From: an uncultured Clostridium sp.
GTDB taxonomy: Bacteria; Bacillota; Clostridia; TANB77; CAG-508
Direction: 5' to 3'
Assembly: GCA_900553225.1 (NCBI GenBank)
Contig: USCV01000025.1
Location: 1 to 21,668 of the forward strand
Length of the DNA: 21,668 bases
Part shown: piece by piece, positions 7,767-16,527 of the stretch
Numbering within the stretch: position 1 is the first letter of the stretch
Layout: the number at the start of each line of letters is the position of its first letter
Translations under genes and position numbers: made by a program
The notes under the pieces: model-generated
Told to the model about the DNA's origin: nothing
Seen by the model: the letters and a program-made list of their open reading frames with translations, nothing else
Databases searched by the model: none

Positions 7767-9158
7767 ATGAGCGAAGAATTAGCATATTCTATTCACTTGG
7801 GTAGAGATAAAAATAAAACGGCAAAAGCAAAACAAACAGCAAAGAATAATCTTTCTTACGAAACATCATTTGCAAATAATGGAATACAAAATGCAACACA
7901 ACTATCAAAAGTGAATAAACACAATTTGAGAGATTATGATAATAATAAAGATAATATTTATATTTTATATGGAACAGATAATTTATATCAAGATATTCAA
8001 GACATATATTTACAAGAATTTGAACAAGCAAGATTAGAATATAACAATAAACAAACTCGTGAAGATAGAAAAATTGACAACTATTTTAAGCATATATCAC
8101 AGGATAAACAAAAAAATTTAGCTTGTGAACTAATAATAGAACTTGGAGATATGGACTTTTGGCATGATAAAGATGAATATTACAAAAAAGGTATGATACA
8201 AGTTTATAAAGAACAAATACAAGATTTAATGAAAATTGTAGCAGAATTTAAAGTAGCCAATGCAGTAATTCATTTTGATGAAACATCTCCACATATGCAC
8301 ATTGTAGGTGTTCCAATAAAAGATGACTATAAAAGAGGTATGAGAAAACAACCAGCAAAATCAAAAGTATTTACGAAACAATCTCTACAACAAATACAAG
8401 ATGAAATGAGAAATTGTTGTATAAAATCATATAATAAAATTTATCGTGAAAATTATTTATTGAAACAAAAGAAGAAAGGCAGAAATCAAGATATTGATGT
8501 TAAAGATATGGAAAATTACAAAAAAATCAAAAAGCAACTAAAACAAAAGGAACAAAAACTAACTGAAGCTAATAATCAAACGAAAAAACTTGATGACAAA
8601 AGCAATAATATAAATCAAATATTAAATAATTTAAAACCTACTAAGCTAAACAAAAATAATATGGTTATATCAAACGAGGATGTCCAGAAATTGAAAAATT
8701 ATACAGAAAATGTAAAAGATATTACTCAAACAGTAAGAAGTGTAAATGACTTAAATATGGCAATTAAAGATTTTGAGAATAGTACTTTTGAAATAGCAAA
8801 AGAAAATCGCTCACTCAAATATCAAATAGAGTTAAAAGATGATGAAATTAGTAATCTTAAAAGTGAATTATCGACTAAAGATAAAATCATAAATAAATTA
8901 CAAACTGAAAAAGAAAAAATAAAACAAGAATTGAAAAAATTTAAAAATTTTTGGCATAGTATTATGGAACACTTCCATAAAAGAATTTGTTATGATAAAA
9001 ATGAAAATTATAAAATAGTTAGTGATGATTTATGTAGAAATGGCATATTTGACGATAATGATAATAAAATTGTAAATAACATTTATAGAAAAGTAACTAT
9101 ACCAAATGAGAACAAGAAAGATAAAAGTAAAAAGAGAAACAATAATACTAGATTTTGA
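7767..9158 (+). CDS. mob: MobV/Pre-type relaxase (plasmid mobilization protein)
   Basis: This 463-residue relaxase would nick oriT and stay attached to the transferred strand. The metal-binding motif HFDETSPHMH (His169, Asp171, Glu172, His176, His178) matches the HxDExxPHmH motif of the MobV (Mob/Pre) family, and an early KHNLRDYDN resembles its N-terminal HNxR motif. The C-terminal half is charged coiled coil (about 245-400). ATG 7767, six bases after AAAGGAGGA, is the start. A longer in-frame reading from TTG 7713 would translate the oriT candidate and lacks a ribosome binding site. The element has no transfer apparatus of its own, so it would depend on a conjugation system supplied in trans. 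A coupling ATPase lies 5 kb to the left. Confidence 0.9.
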   Translation: MSEELAYSIHLGRDKNKTAKAKQTAKNNLSYETSFANNGIQNATQLSKVNKHNLRDYDNNKDNIYILYGTDNLYQDIQDIYLQEFEQARLEYNNKQTREDRKIDNYFKHISQDKQKNLACELIIELGDMDFWHDKDEYYKKGMIQVYKEQIQDLMKIVAEFKVANAVIHFDETSPHMHIVGVPIKDDYKRGMRKQPAKSKVFTKQSLQQIQDEMRNCCIKSYNKIYRENYLLKQKKKGRNQDIDVKDMENYKKIKKQLKQKEQKLTEANNQTKKLDDKSNNINQILNNLKPTKLNKNNMVISNEDVQKLKNYTENVKDITQTVRSVNDLNMAIKDFENSTFEIAKENRSLKYQIELKDDEISNLKSELSTKDKIINKLQTEKEKIKQELKKFKNFWHSIMEHFHKRICYDKNENYKIVSDDLCRNGIFDDNDNKIVNNIYRKVTIPNENKKDKSKKRNNNTRF

Positions 9159-9177
9159 AATGGAGGTATTTAAATTT

Positions 9178-9474
9178 ATGGAAAATGAAAAAGTAAAATA
9201 TTTAATAGATATGACAAATGATATGGATATAAAAGATAAGTTAAGGTTAGCAATATGTATGAGTAAAAGTGAATGGTCTGGTCTTATATATAATTCTAAA
9301 GAAAATTATGAGAAATTTGATAGTATGCTAAAAAATATAGATGAAGAATATAGAATTACTCTTATAAATTTTGGAGAATATAAACTTGTAATGTTTGCAA
9401 TGGCTAAGCTTATGGAAATGGAAACGGCAGAACAAAATAAAGTTGCATTGTATTTATTTAATACTTTGAATTAA
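9178..9474 (+). CDS. Small hypothetical protein downstream of mob
   Basis: I do not recognise this 98-residue acidic protein. Start ATG 9178 follows ATGGAGGTAT at good spacing and lies 19 bp after the relaxase stop, so it is probably co-transcribed with mob. A longer frame from 9106 overlaps the mob 3' end and lacks a ribosome binding site. The sequence looks mostly helical, with two Met-rich helices (NDMDIKDKLRLAICM and AMAKLMEMETAEQ) and no membrane segment or signal peptide. It could be a mobilization accessory or regulatory protein by position only. Confidence 0.65.
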   Translation: MENEKVKYLIDMTNDMDIKDKLRLAICMSKSEWSGLIYNSKENYEKFDSMLKNIDEEYRITLINFGEYKLVMFAMAKLMEMETAEQNKVALYLFNTLN

Positions 9475-9500
9475 AAAACTATTTCTATAGAAAATTTTTA

Positions 9501-9529
9501 TTGAAAAATACTATAAAATATGGTAAAAT
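9501..9529 (+). promoter_or_regulatory. Promoter of the 114-residue cargo gene
   Basis: TTGAAA (9501-9506), a 17-bp spacer and TAAAAT (9524-9529) preceded by TGG (extended -10). Transcription would start near 9536, about 80 nt before the gene. Confidence 0.65.
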
Positions 9530-9614
9530 AGTCACATAATTTAATTATCTTGCCAATAAGCAAGTTTTGAATATAGTAACTTTTAACAATAATTATTGTA
9601 AAGGAGAATTTATT

Positions 9615-9959
9615 ATGGAAAAAGAATTAGCTTTAAGGTATATACGGTTAATCAAGCAAAAAGCTAATCCGTATTGCATTGATGAAAAAGAACAACCTAA
9701 TTTCTGGGAAGCAGTATTGAAACTTTGTCAAAATGGAAACACAGATATTTCTTCCATGTTAAAAGGTAATCCTAATGAAGATCAGTATTGCGTAACATTG
9801 GTTGACAGCAGTGTACATTATGGTGTGAATCATTTTGCTGACTATTCTGCACATACTGTTATAGAACTGGTTTACAAAATTGTAGATGAAATTATTAACT
9901 GGGATTCGATGTCTTTAGATGACATTAAACTCATGTTATTATATCTATCAATTATGTAG
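9615..9959 (+). CDS. Hypothetical cargo protein of the mobile element
   Basis: I do not recognise this 114-residue protein. ATG 9615 follows AAAGGAGA at good spacing; an in-frame ATA/ATG region from 9567 has no ribosome binding site. The predicted fold is mixed: an N-terminal helix (ELALRYIRLIKQKA), a middle with FWEAVLKLC and several aromatic and histidine residues (VHYGVNHFADYSAH), and a C-terminal helical part. There is no signal peptide. The gene has its own extended -10 promoter and its own terminator, so it is a single-gene unit typical of cargo. Its base use is richer in G+C than its neighbours and it contains CGG as an ordinary Arg codon (9645-9647, residue 11), which the chromosomal genes here do not. 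This suggests a different origin. Confidence 0.65.
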   Translation: MEKELALRYIRLIKQKANPYCIDEKEQPNFWEAVLKLCQNGNTDISSMLKGNPNEDQYCVTLVDSSVHYGVNHFADYSAHTVIELVYKIVDEIINWDSMSLDDIKLMLLYLSIM

Positions 9960-10047
9960 AGCTAAAAAGGGTCAGAAAAGAATTTCAGCCTATGAAATCT
10001 GCTTATTATCATAGCCTTAAAAGGAGATAATTCAATCTTTTTTCAGC

Positions 10048-10075
10048 ACAGCCATGTTATAAAAAACATGGCTGT
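10048..10075 (+). terminator. Hairpin terminator of the cargo gene
   Basis: A perfect 11-bp stem ACAGCCATGTT (10048-10058)/AACATGGCTGT (10065-10075) with a 6-nt loop is followed by ATTATATATAATTTT. The U-tract is weak but the stem is strong. Confidence 0.65.
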
Positions 10076-10100
10076 ATTATATATAATTTTGTAAATTATT

Positions 10101-10108
10101 TCAAATAT
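10101..10108. repeat. Target-site duplication, left copy
   Basis: TCAAATAT directly abuts the left terminal repeat of the insertion sequence and is repeated exactly at 11670-11677. Confidence 0.85.
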
Positions 10109-10121
10109 TTTAAGTTTCGGT
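10109..10121 (+). repeat. Left terminal inverted repeat of the IS
   Basis: TTTAAGTTTCGGT is the exact reverse complement of 11657-11669. Confidence 0.9.
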
Positions 10122-10256
10122 CTTTTTTGAAAATATTCCGAAACGTTATCCACAGAATTATGAAATTTATGTGAAAATAAAGAAAAACCGCCATTGTTTT
10201 AGTATAATTAAGTTGATTTTAAAAAAATACACTAAACAAAAAATGGAGGTTTTTCT

Positions 10257-11513
10257 ATGGAAAATTTTACCACAAATAATTATGAAATGAAAAGAGATAT
10301 TATAAATTTTTCTAAAAAAATTTCTGAAGGTACAAGCAAACCAGAATCAAAATTTGTAATGGATATGATTTATGGAATTTCAAAATCAAAAGATATCTTC
10401 TTATCAAGTATTGCAGGAGCCTTAGATGAAAAAACAAAAAAAGCTTATACAATAGATAGATTAAGTGATAATTTATCAAATGATTTATCTTCATCAATAG
10501 ATGAAAAATATTGTAATTTAGCAATGGATTCTTTAGGAAATAATCCAATATTTTTAATATATGATAGTGATATCATAAAACCATTAGGAGAAAAATTTGA
10601 AGATTTAGGCATTGTAAGAGATGGTTCAAGCAGAAATAAAAGTTATGAAAAAGGTTATCATCACACAGAAATAGTGGGACTAACACAAAATAAAAAACAA
10701 CCAATTAGTTTGTTTTCAAAAATACATTCTTCAACCCAAAAAGAATTTATATCAGCAAACGACATCACATTTGAAGGAATAGATAAGATAGTAAATTTAT
10801 TAGATAAAAGAAGGCAAAAAGGGATTTTTGTTAATGATAGAGGTTATGATAATAACTTAATATTTAATCATTATTTTGAAAAGAAACAATATTTTGTAAT
10901 AAGACTAAAAGAAAATAGAAAAGTATATAGAAATCATAAATGGTATAAAATAACAACAATAAGAGATTCACACAAAGGAAAAATACAAATGAAATTATTA
11001 TTTCAAGGAGTAGAAAAAGAATGTTATGCTAGTGTAATAAAAGTACAGATTACAGCCAATAAGAAATGGATTAATTTAGTATTAGTATATGGATTAGGAG
11101 AAACACCAATGATGTTAGCAAGTAATATACCAATAAAAAGTAAAGAAGATGTAATAAAAACGGCAAGATGTTACTTAGATAGATGGAGAATTGAGGAATA
11201 TTTCAAATTTAAAAAACAGGAATATAACTTTGAAAATTTTAGAGTAAGAACATTAAAATCAATAAATAATTTGAATAAAATGCTCACATATGCAATTGGA
11301 TTAGTAGCAATGCTTAGCGAAAAAATTGGAAAAAGAGAATTTATAAATAAAATAATAAAGGAATCAAAATCTTTAAAAACTAATGTATATCTATGGTTTT
11401 ATCAACTAGCAAGAGGAATATATAACATATTATCAAAGACAAGATGTGGAATAAGAGAATGGGAAAGTATAAGAAAAAGAAAAGAGTATGATGGACAGCT
11501 GTGCTTATTGTAA
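10257..11513 (+). CDS. IS4-family DDE transposase
   Basis: This 418-residue transposase would cut and paste the surrounding insertion sequence. Catalytic residues can be placed. A first Asp lies in IYDSD (D103 or D105), and the second is in FVNDRGYDNN (D194). The Glu is E313 within the IS4 signature Y-x2-R-x3-E-x6-K, seen exactly as Y306, R309, E313 and K320 (YLDRWRIEEYFKFKK). The C-terminus is basic. ATG 10257 follows ATGGAGGTTTTTCT. A TATAAT-like -10 at 10203-10208 has only a weak -35. The frame is intact and full length for the family, so the element may still be active. CGG is not used as a codon. Confidence 0.95.
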   Translation: MENFTTNNYEMKRDIINFSKKISEGTSKPESKFVMDMIYGISKSKDIFLSSIAGALDEKTKKAYTIDRLSDNLSNDLSSSIDEKYCNLAMDSLGNNPIFLIYDSDIIKPLGEKFEDLGIVRDGSSRNKSYEKGYHHTEIVGLTQNKKQPISLFSKIHSSTQKEFISANDITFEGIDKIVNLLDKRRQKGIFVNDRGYDNNLIFNHYFEKKQYFVIRLKENRKVYRNHKWYKITTIRDSHKGKIQMKLLFQGVEKECYASVIKVQITANKKWINLVLVYGLGETPMMLASNIPIKSKEDVIKTARCYLDRWRIEEYFKFKKQEYNFENFRVRTLKSINNLNKMLTYAIGLVAMLSEKIGKREFINKIIKESKSLKTNVYLWFYQLARGIYNILSKTRCGIREWESIRKRKEYDGQLCLL

Positions 11514-11656
11514 AGACATTATTTACATAATGCTAAAAAGCCTATTTTGTATAGGTTTATTAAGTGCTGTTTAAAACAGAAAAGTTGATAAAATATGGAT
11601 ATTTATATTCATATTTTACCAACGGTCATACTTTTTTTAGATTATTTTTGCAAAAA

Positions 11657-11669
11657 ACCGAAACTTAAA
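11657..11669 (-). repeat. Right terminal inverted repeat of the IS
   Basis: ACCGAAACTTAAA is the exact reverse complement of 10109-10121. Confidence 0.9.
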
Positions 11670-11677
11670 TCAAATAT
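11670..11677. repeat. Target-site duplication, right copy
   Basis: TCAAATAT directly after the right terminal repeat is identical to 10101-10108. Confidence 0.85.
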
Positions 11678-11680
11678 ATA

Positions 11681-11709
11681 TTGTATTACTAATAGATATA
11701 TGATATACT
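11681..11709 (+). promoter_or_regulatory. Extended -10 promoter of the intergenic RNA
   Basis: TTGTAT (11681-11686), a 17-bp spacer and TATACT (11704-11709) preceded by TGA. The insertion sequence and its target duplication end 4 bp upstream of the -35, leaving the promoter itself whole. Confidence 0.6.
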
Positions 11710-11715
11710 TTAGTA

Positions 11716-11866
11716 AATTGATTGATTTTTATATCAATCGTCTATGAGAGCCAAAAAGTTGTAGATAACTACTTCGTTGGCACCATTAGAACCTCAAGTG
11801 TTTCGGAGAACAAATAAGACTAGAATAGTTGATAGAAGTGTATTGATATTGCACTTCTATTTTTTA
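11716..11866 (+). ncRNA. Candidate structured non-coding RNA of about 150 nt
   Basis: This stretch has no convincing reading frame but has a good promoter upstream and a strong terminator at its end. Visible elements are a perfect 7-bp hairpin GATTGAT (11720-11726)/ATCAATC (11733-11739), an outer stem GCCAA (11750-11754)/TTGGC (11777-11781) enclosing GTAG/CTAC (11761-11764/11769-11772), and the terminator hairpin. The run ATATCAAT (11731-11738) is complementary over 8 bp to ATTGATAT (11842-11849) in the terminator loop, so a long-range or switching contact is possible. The next gene, ogg, starts 235 bp further on and has its own -10-like element, so this is more likely a free-standing RNA than a leader. 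I cannot assign it to a known family. Confidence 0.5.
11832..11866 (+). terminator. Intrinsic terminator of the intergenic RNA
   Basis: A perfect 9-bp stem ATAGAAGTG (11832-11840)/CACTTCTAT (11852-11860) with an 11-nt loop is followed by six T. Confidence 0.88.
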
Positions 11867-11934
11867 AATAAAAAAATAGAACCAAATGTTACTACCAACT
11901 TAGTTCATGCTATTCAAGTGACCTCACACTAGAA

Positions 11935-11946
11935 TAACTTAAGTTA
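11935..11946. repeat. 12-bp palindrome in the gap before ogg
   Basis: TAACTTAAGTTA is a perfect palindrome in the otherwise featureless stretch 11867-12030. It could be an operator or a recombination-site arm. No partner copy was found near the recombinase. Confidence 0.3.
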
Positions 11947-12030
11947 AATATAGCATTATTATATGTCAAATGAAACTTTTCTATAAACTTTTAGAAAATT
12001 TCTTGTTAACTTTATTTTTAAATATTTATA

Positions 12031-12039
12031 TGTTAAAAT
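12031..12039 (+). promoter_or_regulatory. Possible extended -10 for ogg
   Basis: TGTTAAAAT has a TGN element directly before TAAAAT (12034-12039), about 60 bp upstream of the chosen start. No good -35 lies at 16-18 bp, so support is weak. Confidence 0.3.
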
Positions 12040-12101
12040 TGATAAAGAAGAAAAAATTAGTAAGAATAAATTTAAGTATTTGTATGAACGGATGTGAAAA
12101 A

Positions 12102-12965
12102 ATGAAAGAGCAAGAAGTTATTTTAAAGAATGTAAATTCATTTGAACCAAAACATATTTTTGAATGTGGACAATGTTTTAGATGGGATAAAAATATAGAT
12201 GATAGTTATACAGGTGTTGTAAACAAAAGTGTATTAAATGTGAAAAAAATTGGTAATGATATTGTAATTAATGGTATAAGCAATGAAAGTTTAGAAGATA
12301 TTGTAAATAAGTATTTTGATTTAAATAGAGATTATCAAAAAATTAAAGAATTATTAAAAAATGTAGACAAAGATGTAAAAAAAAGTATTACATATGGAGA
12401 AGGAATACGTATTCTTAATCAAGATTTATGGGAAACTACTATATCTTTTATTATTTCGGCTAATAATAATATACCGAGAATTAAAGGAATAATAAAAAAG
12501 ATATGCCAAAAATACGGAGACAAAATTATTTGGAATAATGAGGAATATTATTCATTTCCAACACCAAAGCAATTATCAAAGGCAAGTGTCCAGGACTTAA
12601 GAACTTTAGGATTAGGATTTAGAGATAAAAGAGTATTTGAAACGACACAAATTGTTGTTTCAAATCAGGTCGATTTAAGTAAGCTTATGTGCAAAAAAAC
12701 TGAAGAAGCAAGAGAAATTCTTCTTACTCTTCCAGGGGTTGGACCTAAGGTTGCAGATTGTATTTTATTATTTTCTGAATTAAAAAGATTAGAAGTTTTT
12801 CCAGTTGATGTATGGGTAAGAAGAGTAATGAATGACTTGTATATAAAGATGGAAGATGAAAATAAAGTAAATAAAAAAGAAGTTTTAAATTTAGCTAAAG
12901 AAAAATATGGGGATTTAGCTGGACTTGCACAGCAATATTTATTTTATTGGAAACGAGAAGCATAA
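12102..12965 (+). CDS. ogg: 8-oxoguanine DNA glycosylase/AP lyase (OGG family)
   Basis: This 287-residue base-excision repair enzyme removes 8-oxoguanine opposite C and nicks the abasic site. The N-terminal domain shows FECGQCFRWDK, like the OGG1 GQSFRW region. SANNNIPRI matches the NNNIARI loop that contacts the estranged base. The helix-hairpin-helix LPGVGPKVADC carries the catalytic lysine (K216), followed by FPVDVWVRR with the catalytic aspartate (D236). ATG 12102 follows GGATGTG at good distance. The same frame is open back to 11970, but that extension is hydrophobic, lies in the gap after the candidate RNA and has no ribosome binding site. It is the first gene of the chromosomal run right of the mobile element. 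Confidence 0.92.
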   Translation: MKEQEVILKNVNSFEPKHIFECGQCFRWDKNIDDSYTGVVNKSVLNVKKIGNDIVINGISNESLEDIVNKYFDLNRDYQKIKELLKNVDKDVKKSITYGEGIRILNQDLWETTISFIISANNNIPRIKGIIKKICQKYGDKIIWNNEEYYSFPTPKQLSKASVQDLRTLGLGFRDKRVFETTQIVVSNQVDLSKLMCKKTEEAREILLTLPGVGPKVADCILLFSELKRLEVFPVDVWVRRVMNDLYIKMEDENKVNKKEVLNLAKEKYGDLAGLAQQYLFYWKREA

Positions 12966-13050
12966 AAATTAAAGTTTTTAATTTCAAAACCTTTAATATA
13001 TTTAAGCTTCTTAGTATTTAAAGTATGAGATTTTGAGGAGATAAGAATAT

Positions 13051-16000
13051 ATGAGTTTACGATTAGTTTATGGAAGAGCAGGAAAAGGAAAAAGTAGTTT
13101 TTTATATAATGAGATAAAAGATAAAATTAATGAAAAGAGTAAAATTTATATTATTACTCCAGAACAATTTTCTTTTACAGCAGAAAAGAAATTAATGGAT
13201 GCAATTGGCACAGGTGCTGTAATAAATGCTGAGGTTCTTACTTTTAACCGTATGGCATACAGGGTGCTTAAGGAAATTGGAGGAATTAACAAAACAGACC
13301 TATCAAAATGTGGAAGAGCAATGCTAATTTATGATATTTTATCTAAAAATAAAAGAAAACTAAAGTATCTAGGTAAATCTGATGAAAATATTGATATGAT
13401 TGGAACTCAAATAACTGAATTTAAAAAACATGGAGTTTCAGTTGAAGAATTAGAAGAAGCAAAAAATAATGCGGAAAATAAATATCTTAAATGTAAAATG
13501 GAGGATATGTTTTTAGTATACAATGAGTTTCAAAATAGAATTATAGATAAGTTTATTGATGAAACAGATAGATTAAGCATGTTAGCTAATAAAATTGATG
13601 AAACAGAAGAATTTAATAATTCTCTTATTTATATAGATGAATTTGTAGGTTTTACAAAACAAGAATATGATATTATAAGAAAACTTTTAAAAGTGGCAAA
13701 AATGGTAAGTATAACAATATGTGCAGATAATTTAGAGGAAATAAAAAATCCTGATACAGATATTTTTTATTCAAATAAGCAAACGGCGCAAAAAATAATA
13801 AGTCTTGCAAAAGATGAAAAGATTAAAATTGAAAATGAAATTAAAATTGATAGTAAAAATGCCAGATTTAAGGTTGAAGAACTTAAACATATAGAAGAAA
13901 ATTTATATAATATTCCTCTTAAAAAATATGAAAAAGATGTAGAAAATGTAAAACTTTTTTTAGCTAATAATCCATATTCTGAAATAGAGCATCTTGCAAT
14001 TCAAATTGTAAAATTGGTTCGTAATGAAAAATATAGATACAAAGATATTTCTATAATTACAAAAAATTTAGATACATACTCTAATTTATGCAAAGCAATT
14101 TTTCATAAGTATGATATACCTATTTTCATTGATGAAAAAAAGAACTTAAATAATAATATTTTAATCCAATATATTCTTTCAATATTAGAGATTTTCTCAA
14201 AAAATTGGTCACATGAATCTGTATTTAATTATATAAAAACAGGCTTATTAGATATTGACGAGCAGGAAATTTACAAATTAGAGAATTATTGTTTAAGATG
14301 GGGAATTAAACAAAATAAATGGTATGGTCCTGACTGGAATTATACAGATGATACAAAAAAAACAGATGACTTAAAAAGAATAAATGAACTTAAAAATACA
14401 ATTGTAAACCCATTAATGGAATTAAAAAATGAAATAAATAAATCAAAAGATGTAACGACTATAACAAAATGTTTATATGATTTCCTTATAAAAATGGAGA
14501 TAGATAAAAAAATAGAAAATAAAATAGAAAGACTTGCTGAAAATAATATGACTGAAATAGCAATGGAGTATGAAACTAGTTGGAAGGTTTTGGTTTCAGT
14601 TTTAGATGAAATTGTTTTAATTTTTGGAGGAGATAAAGTTACATTTGAACAATATAAACAAATTATGAAAATTGGTTTTAAAAATAGTGGGCTTGGAAAA
14701 ATACCTGCATCACAAGATCAAGTAATTATAGGAGATGTAGAACGTTCTAAAACACATAAAGTAAAAGCCATTTTTATGATTGGGTTGAATGATCGGAGTA
14801 TTCCCAAGTGTAAATAAAGATGAAGGTTTTTTCAATGATAAAGATAGAGAGTACTTTAAAGAACAGAAAATAGAGCTTGCTAAAGGTACACTGGAAAATT
14901 TATATGAAGAAAATTTCAATATTTATAAAGCATTTACAACAGCAGAAGACAAACTTTATTTATCTTATGCATCGTCAGATTCAGAAGGTAAATCTTTAAG
15001 GTCATCAATTTTTATTAGTAAAATAAAAAAGATGTTTCCTAAAATTTCTATGGAAAGTGATATTATCGAAAGAAAATCAGAGGTGCTAAATGAAAATACT
15101 ACATTTGAAGAGTTATTAACAAAATTAAGAGATTTTAAGGATGGAATAGAGATTGAGAATAAATGGTTTTTATTATATGATTACTTTAGCAAAAACAATT
15201 TATGGAAAGATAAATTAGAAAATGCATTAAATGGAATTTATTTCACAAATAACCCAAAACAAATAAATGATAAAGTAATAGATGATTTATACGGAAGAGT
15301 TTTAAATTCAAGTGTATCAAGGTTAGAGCAATATAGAGCGTGCCCATTTTCTTATTATTTAAAATATGGTTTAAAAATAAAAGAAACTAAGAGTTTACAG
15401 GTAAATGCAATAGATACTGGATCATTTATGCATGATGTAATAGATGAATTCTTTAATACAATAGATGCTAGAGATATTAATATTAAGAAAATAGAATTTG
15501 ATGAAATGAAAAATATTTTGGAAGAAATTATAAATGAAAAATTACATTTAAATAGAAATTATATTTTTTCAAGTACTCCTAAATATAAGGTATTAGCTCA
15601 AAGATTAAAAAGAGTAATAACTAAATCAATGTGGTATATAATCGAGAGCTTAAAATATAGTAATTTTGATGTCCTTGGAAATGAAATAGAGTTTAAAGAG
15701 GGAAAAAAATATCCACCTATTAATGTTTTATTAGATAATGGGAAAGAAGTGAAAATTACAGGAAAAATTGATAGAATTGATATTGCTAAGCTAAATGGTA
15801 AGAATTATATTAGAATTATTGATTATAAATCTTCTACAAAAAATATAGACTTAAATGAAGTTTATGAAGGACTTCAAATTCAATTATTAACATATTTAGA
15901 TGCAAGTTGTCAAAAAGAAAATTTTGATCCAGCTGGTGTTTTATATTTTAATTTAATTGATCCAGTTATAAAAGCTAGCAAAAATATGACAGAAGAAGAA

Positions 16001-16429
16001 ATAGAAAAGGAAATTAGAAAAAAGTTTAAAATGCAGGGTTTAATTTTGGCTGATGCAGAAGTTGTTAAAAGTATGGACAAAGAGCTTGAAGCTGGTGCTT
16101 CAACCAGAATTCCGGCATATTTAGATAAAGAAGGAAATTTAAGTTCTTCTAGATCAAATACTGTTACAAAAACACAATTTGAATATTTACAAAAATATAT
16201 GAACAAAATAATTAAACAGATTTCAGAAGAAATATTAAGTGGTAATATTTCTCTTAAGCCATATTATAATTTAAGAAACAAGCAAACTCCTTGCCAGTAT
16301 TGTGAATATAAAACCGTTTGTAATTTTAATAGAAGCGGATGTAAGAATGAATATAGGTACATAGGTAATTATGATAAGGAGTTTTTATTAGAAAAGATTA
16401 AAAATGATGTTAATTCTATGGAAAAATAA
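13051..16429 (+). CDS. addB: AddB helicase-nuclease subunit, split by one +1 frameshift
   Basis: AddB, with AddA, processes double-strand breaks and loads RecA. Walker A GRAGKGKS (8-15) opens the protein. The C-terminal RecB-like nuclease has GKIDRID and DYKSS (D924, K926), and four cysteines (C764, C1081, C1084, C1090) would hold the iron-sulfur cluster, as in Firmicute AddB. ATG 13051 follows GAGGAGA. The frame breaks in the conserved NDGVFP motif: GAT, then an extra C at 14794, then GGA GTA TTC. In the zero frame the reading ends at TAA 14815-14817. Skipping the C gives a 1125-residue protein, normal for the family, with no other damage over 3.4 kb. It is either a pseudogene, an assembly error or a programmed frameshift. 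The same lesion occurs in the uracil-DNA glycosylase gene downstream. addA is not in the window. Confidence 0.9.
14791..14797 (+). other. Frameshift site 1 (GAT-C-GGA) in addB
   Basis: In the zero frame this reads GAT CGG AGT (Asp-Arg-Ser) and stops six codons after CGG. Omitting C14794 reads GAT GGA GTA TTC CCA (Asp-Gly-Val-Phe-Pro), the conserved AddB motif. CGG is otherwise absent in frame from the chromosomal genes of the window. Confidence 0.8.
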
Positions 16430-16527
16430 TAAATATAAATTTATTAAAAATAAGATATATTAATTATTGTAAATAAAATTAAGTTGTAGGATAAAGCAGT
16501 CTAAAAATGAGTAGAAAAGAGGAACAT

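Larger units (their letters stand above)
10109..11669 (+). mobile_element. Complete IS4-family insertion sequence, 1561 bp
   Basis: Perfect 13-bp terminal inverted repeats TTTAAGTTTCGGT (10109-10121) and ACCGAAACTTAAA (11657-11669) bound one transposase gene. Identical 8-bp direct repeats TCAAATAT flank both ends. Similarity between the two ends continues inward (TTTTTTG runs). A further inverted pair GTTTCGG (10114-10120)/CCGAAAC (10138-10144) at the left end could fold in read-in transcripts. With the IS removed, the flanks rejoin as ...TTATTTCAAATATATATTG..., so the insertion is simple and probably recent. The -35 of the next RNA promoter starts only 11 bp beyond the right end. Confidence 0.93.

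Noticed and set aside
11970..12101. N-terminal extension of the 8-oxoguanine glycosylase
   Set aside because: It is hydrophobic and AT-driven, has no ribosome binding site, and is absent from family members. ATG 12102 has GGATGTG before it and fits the family length.
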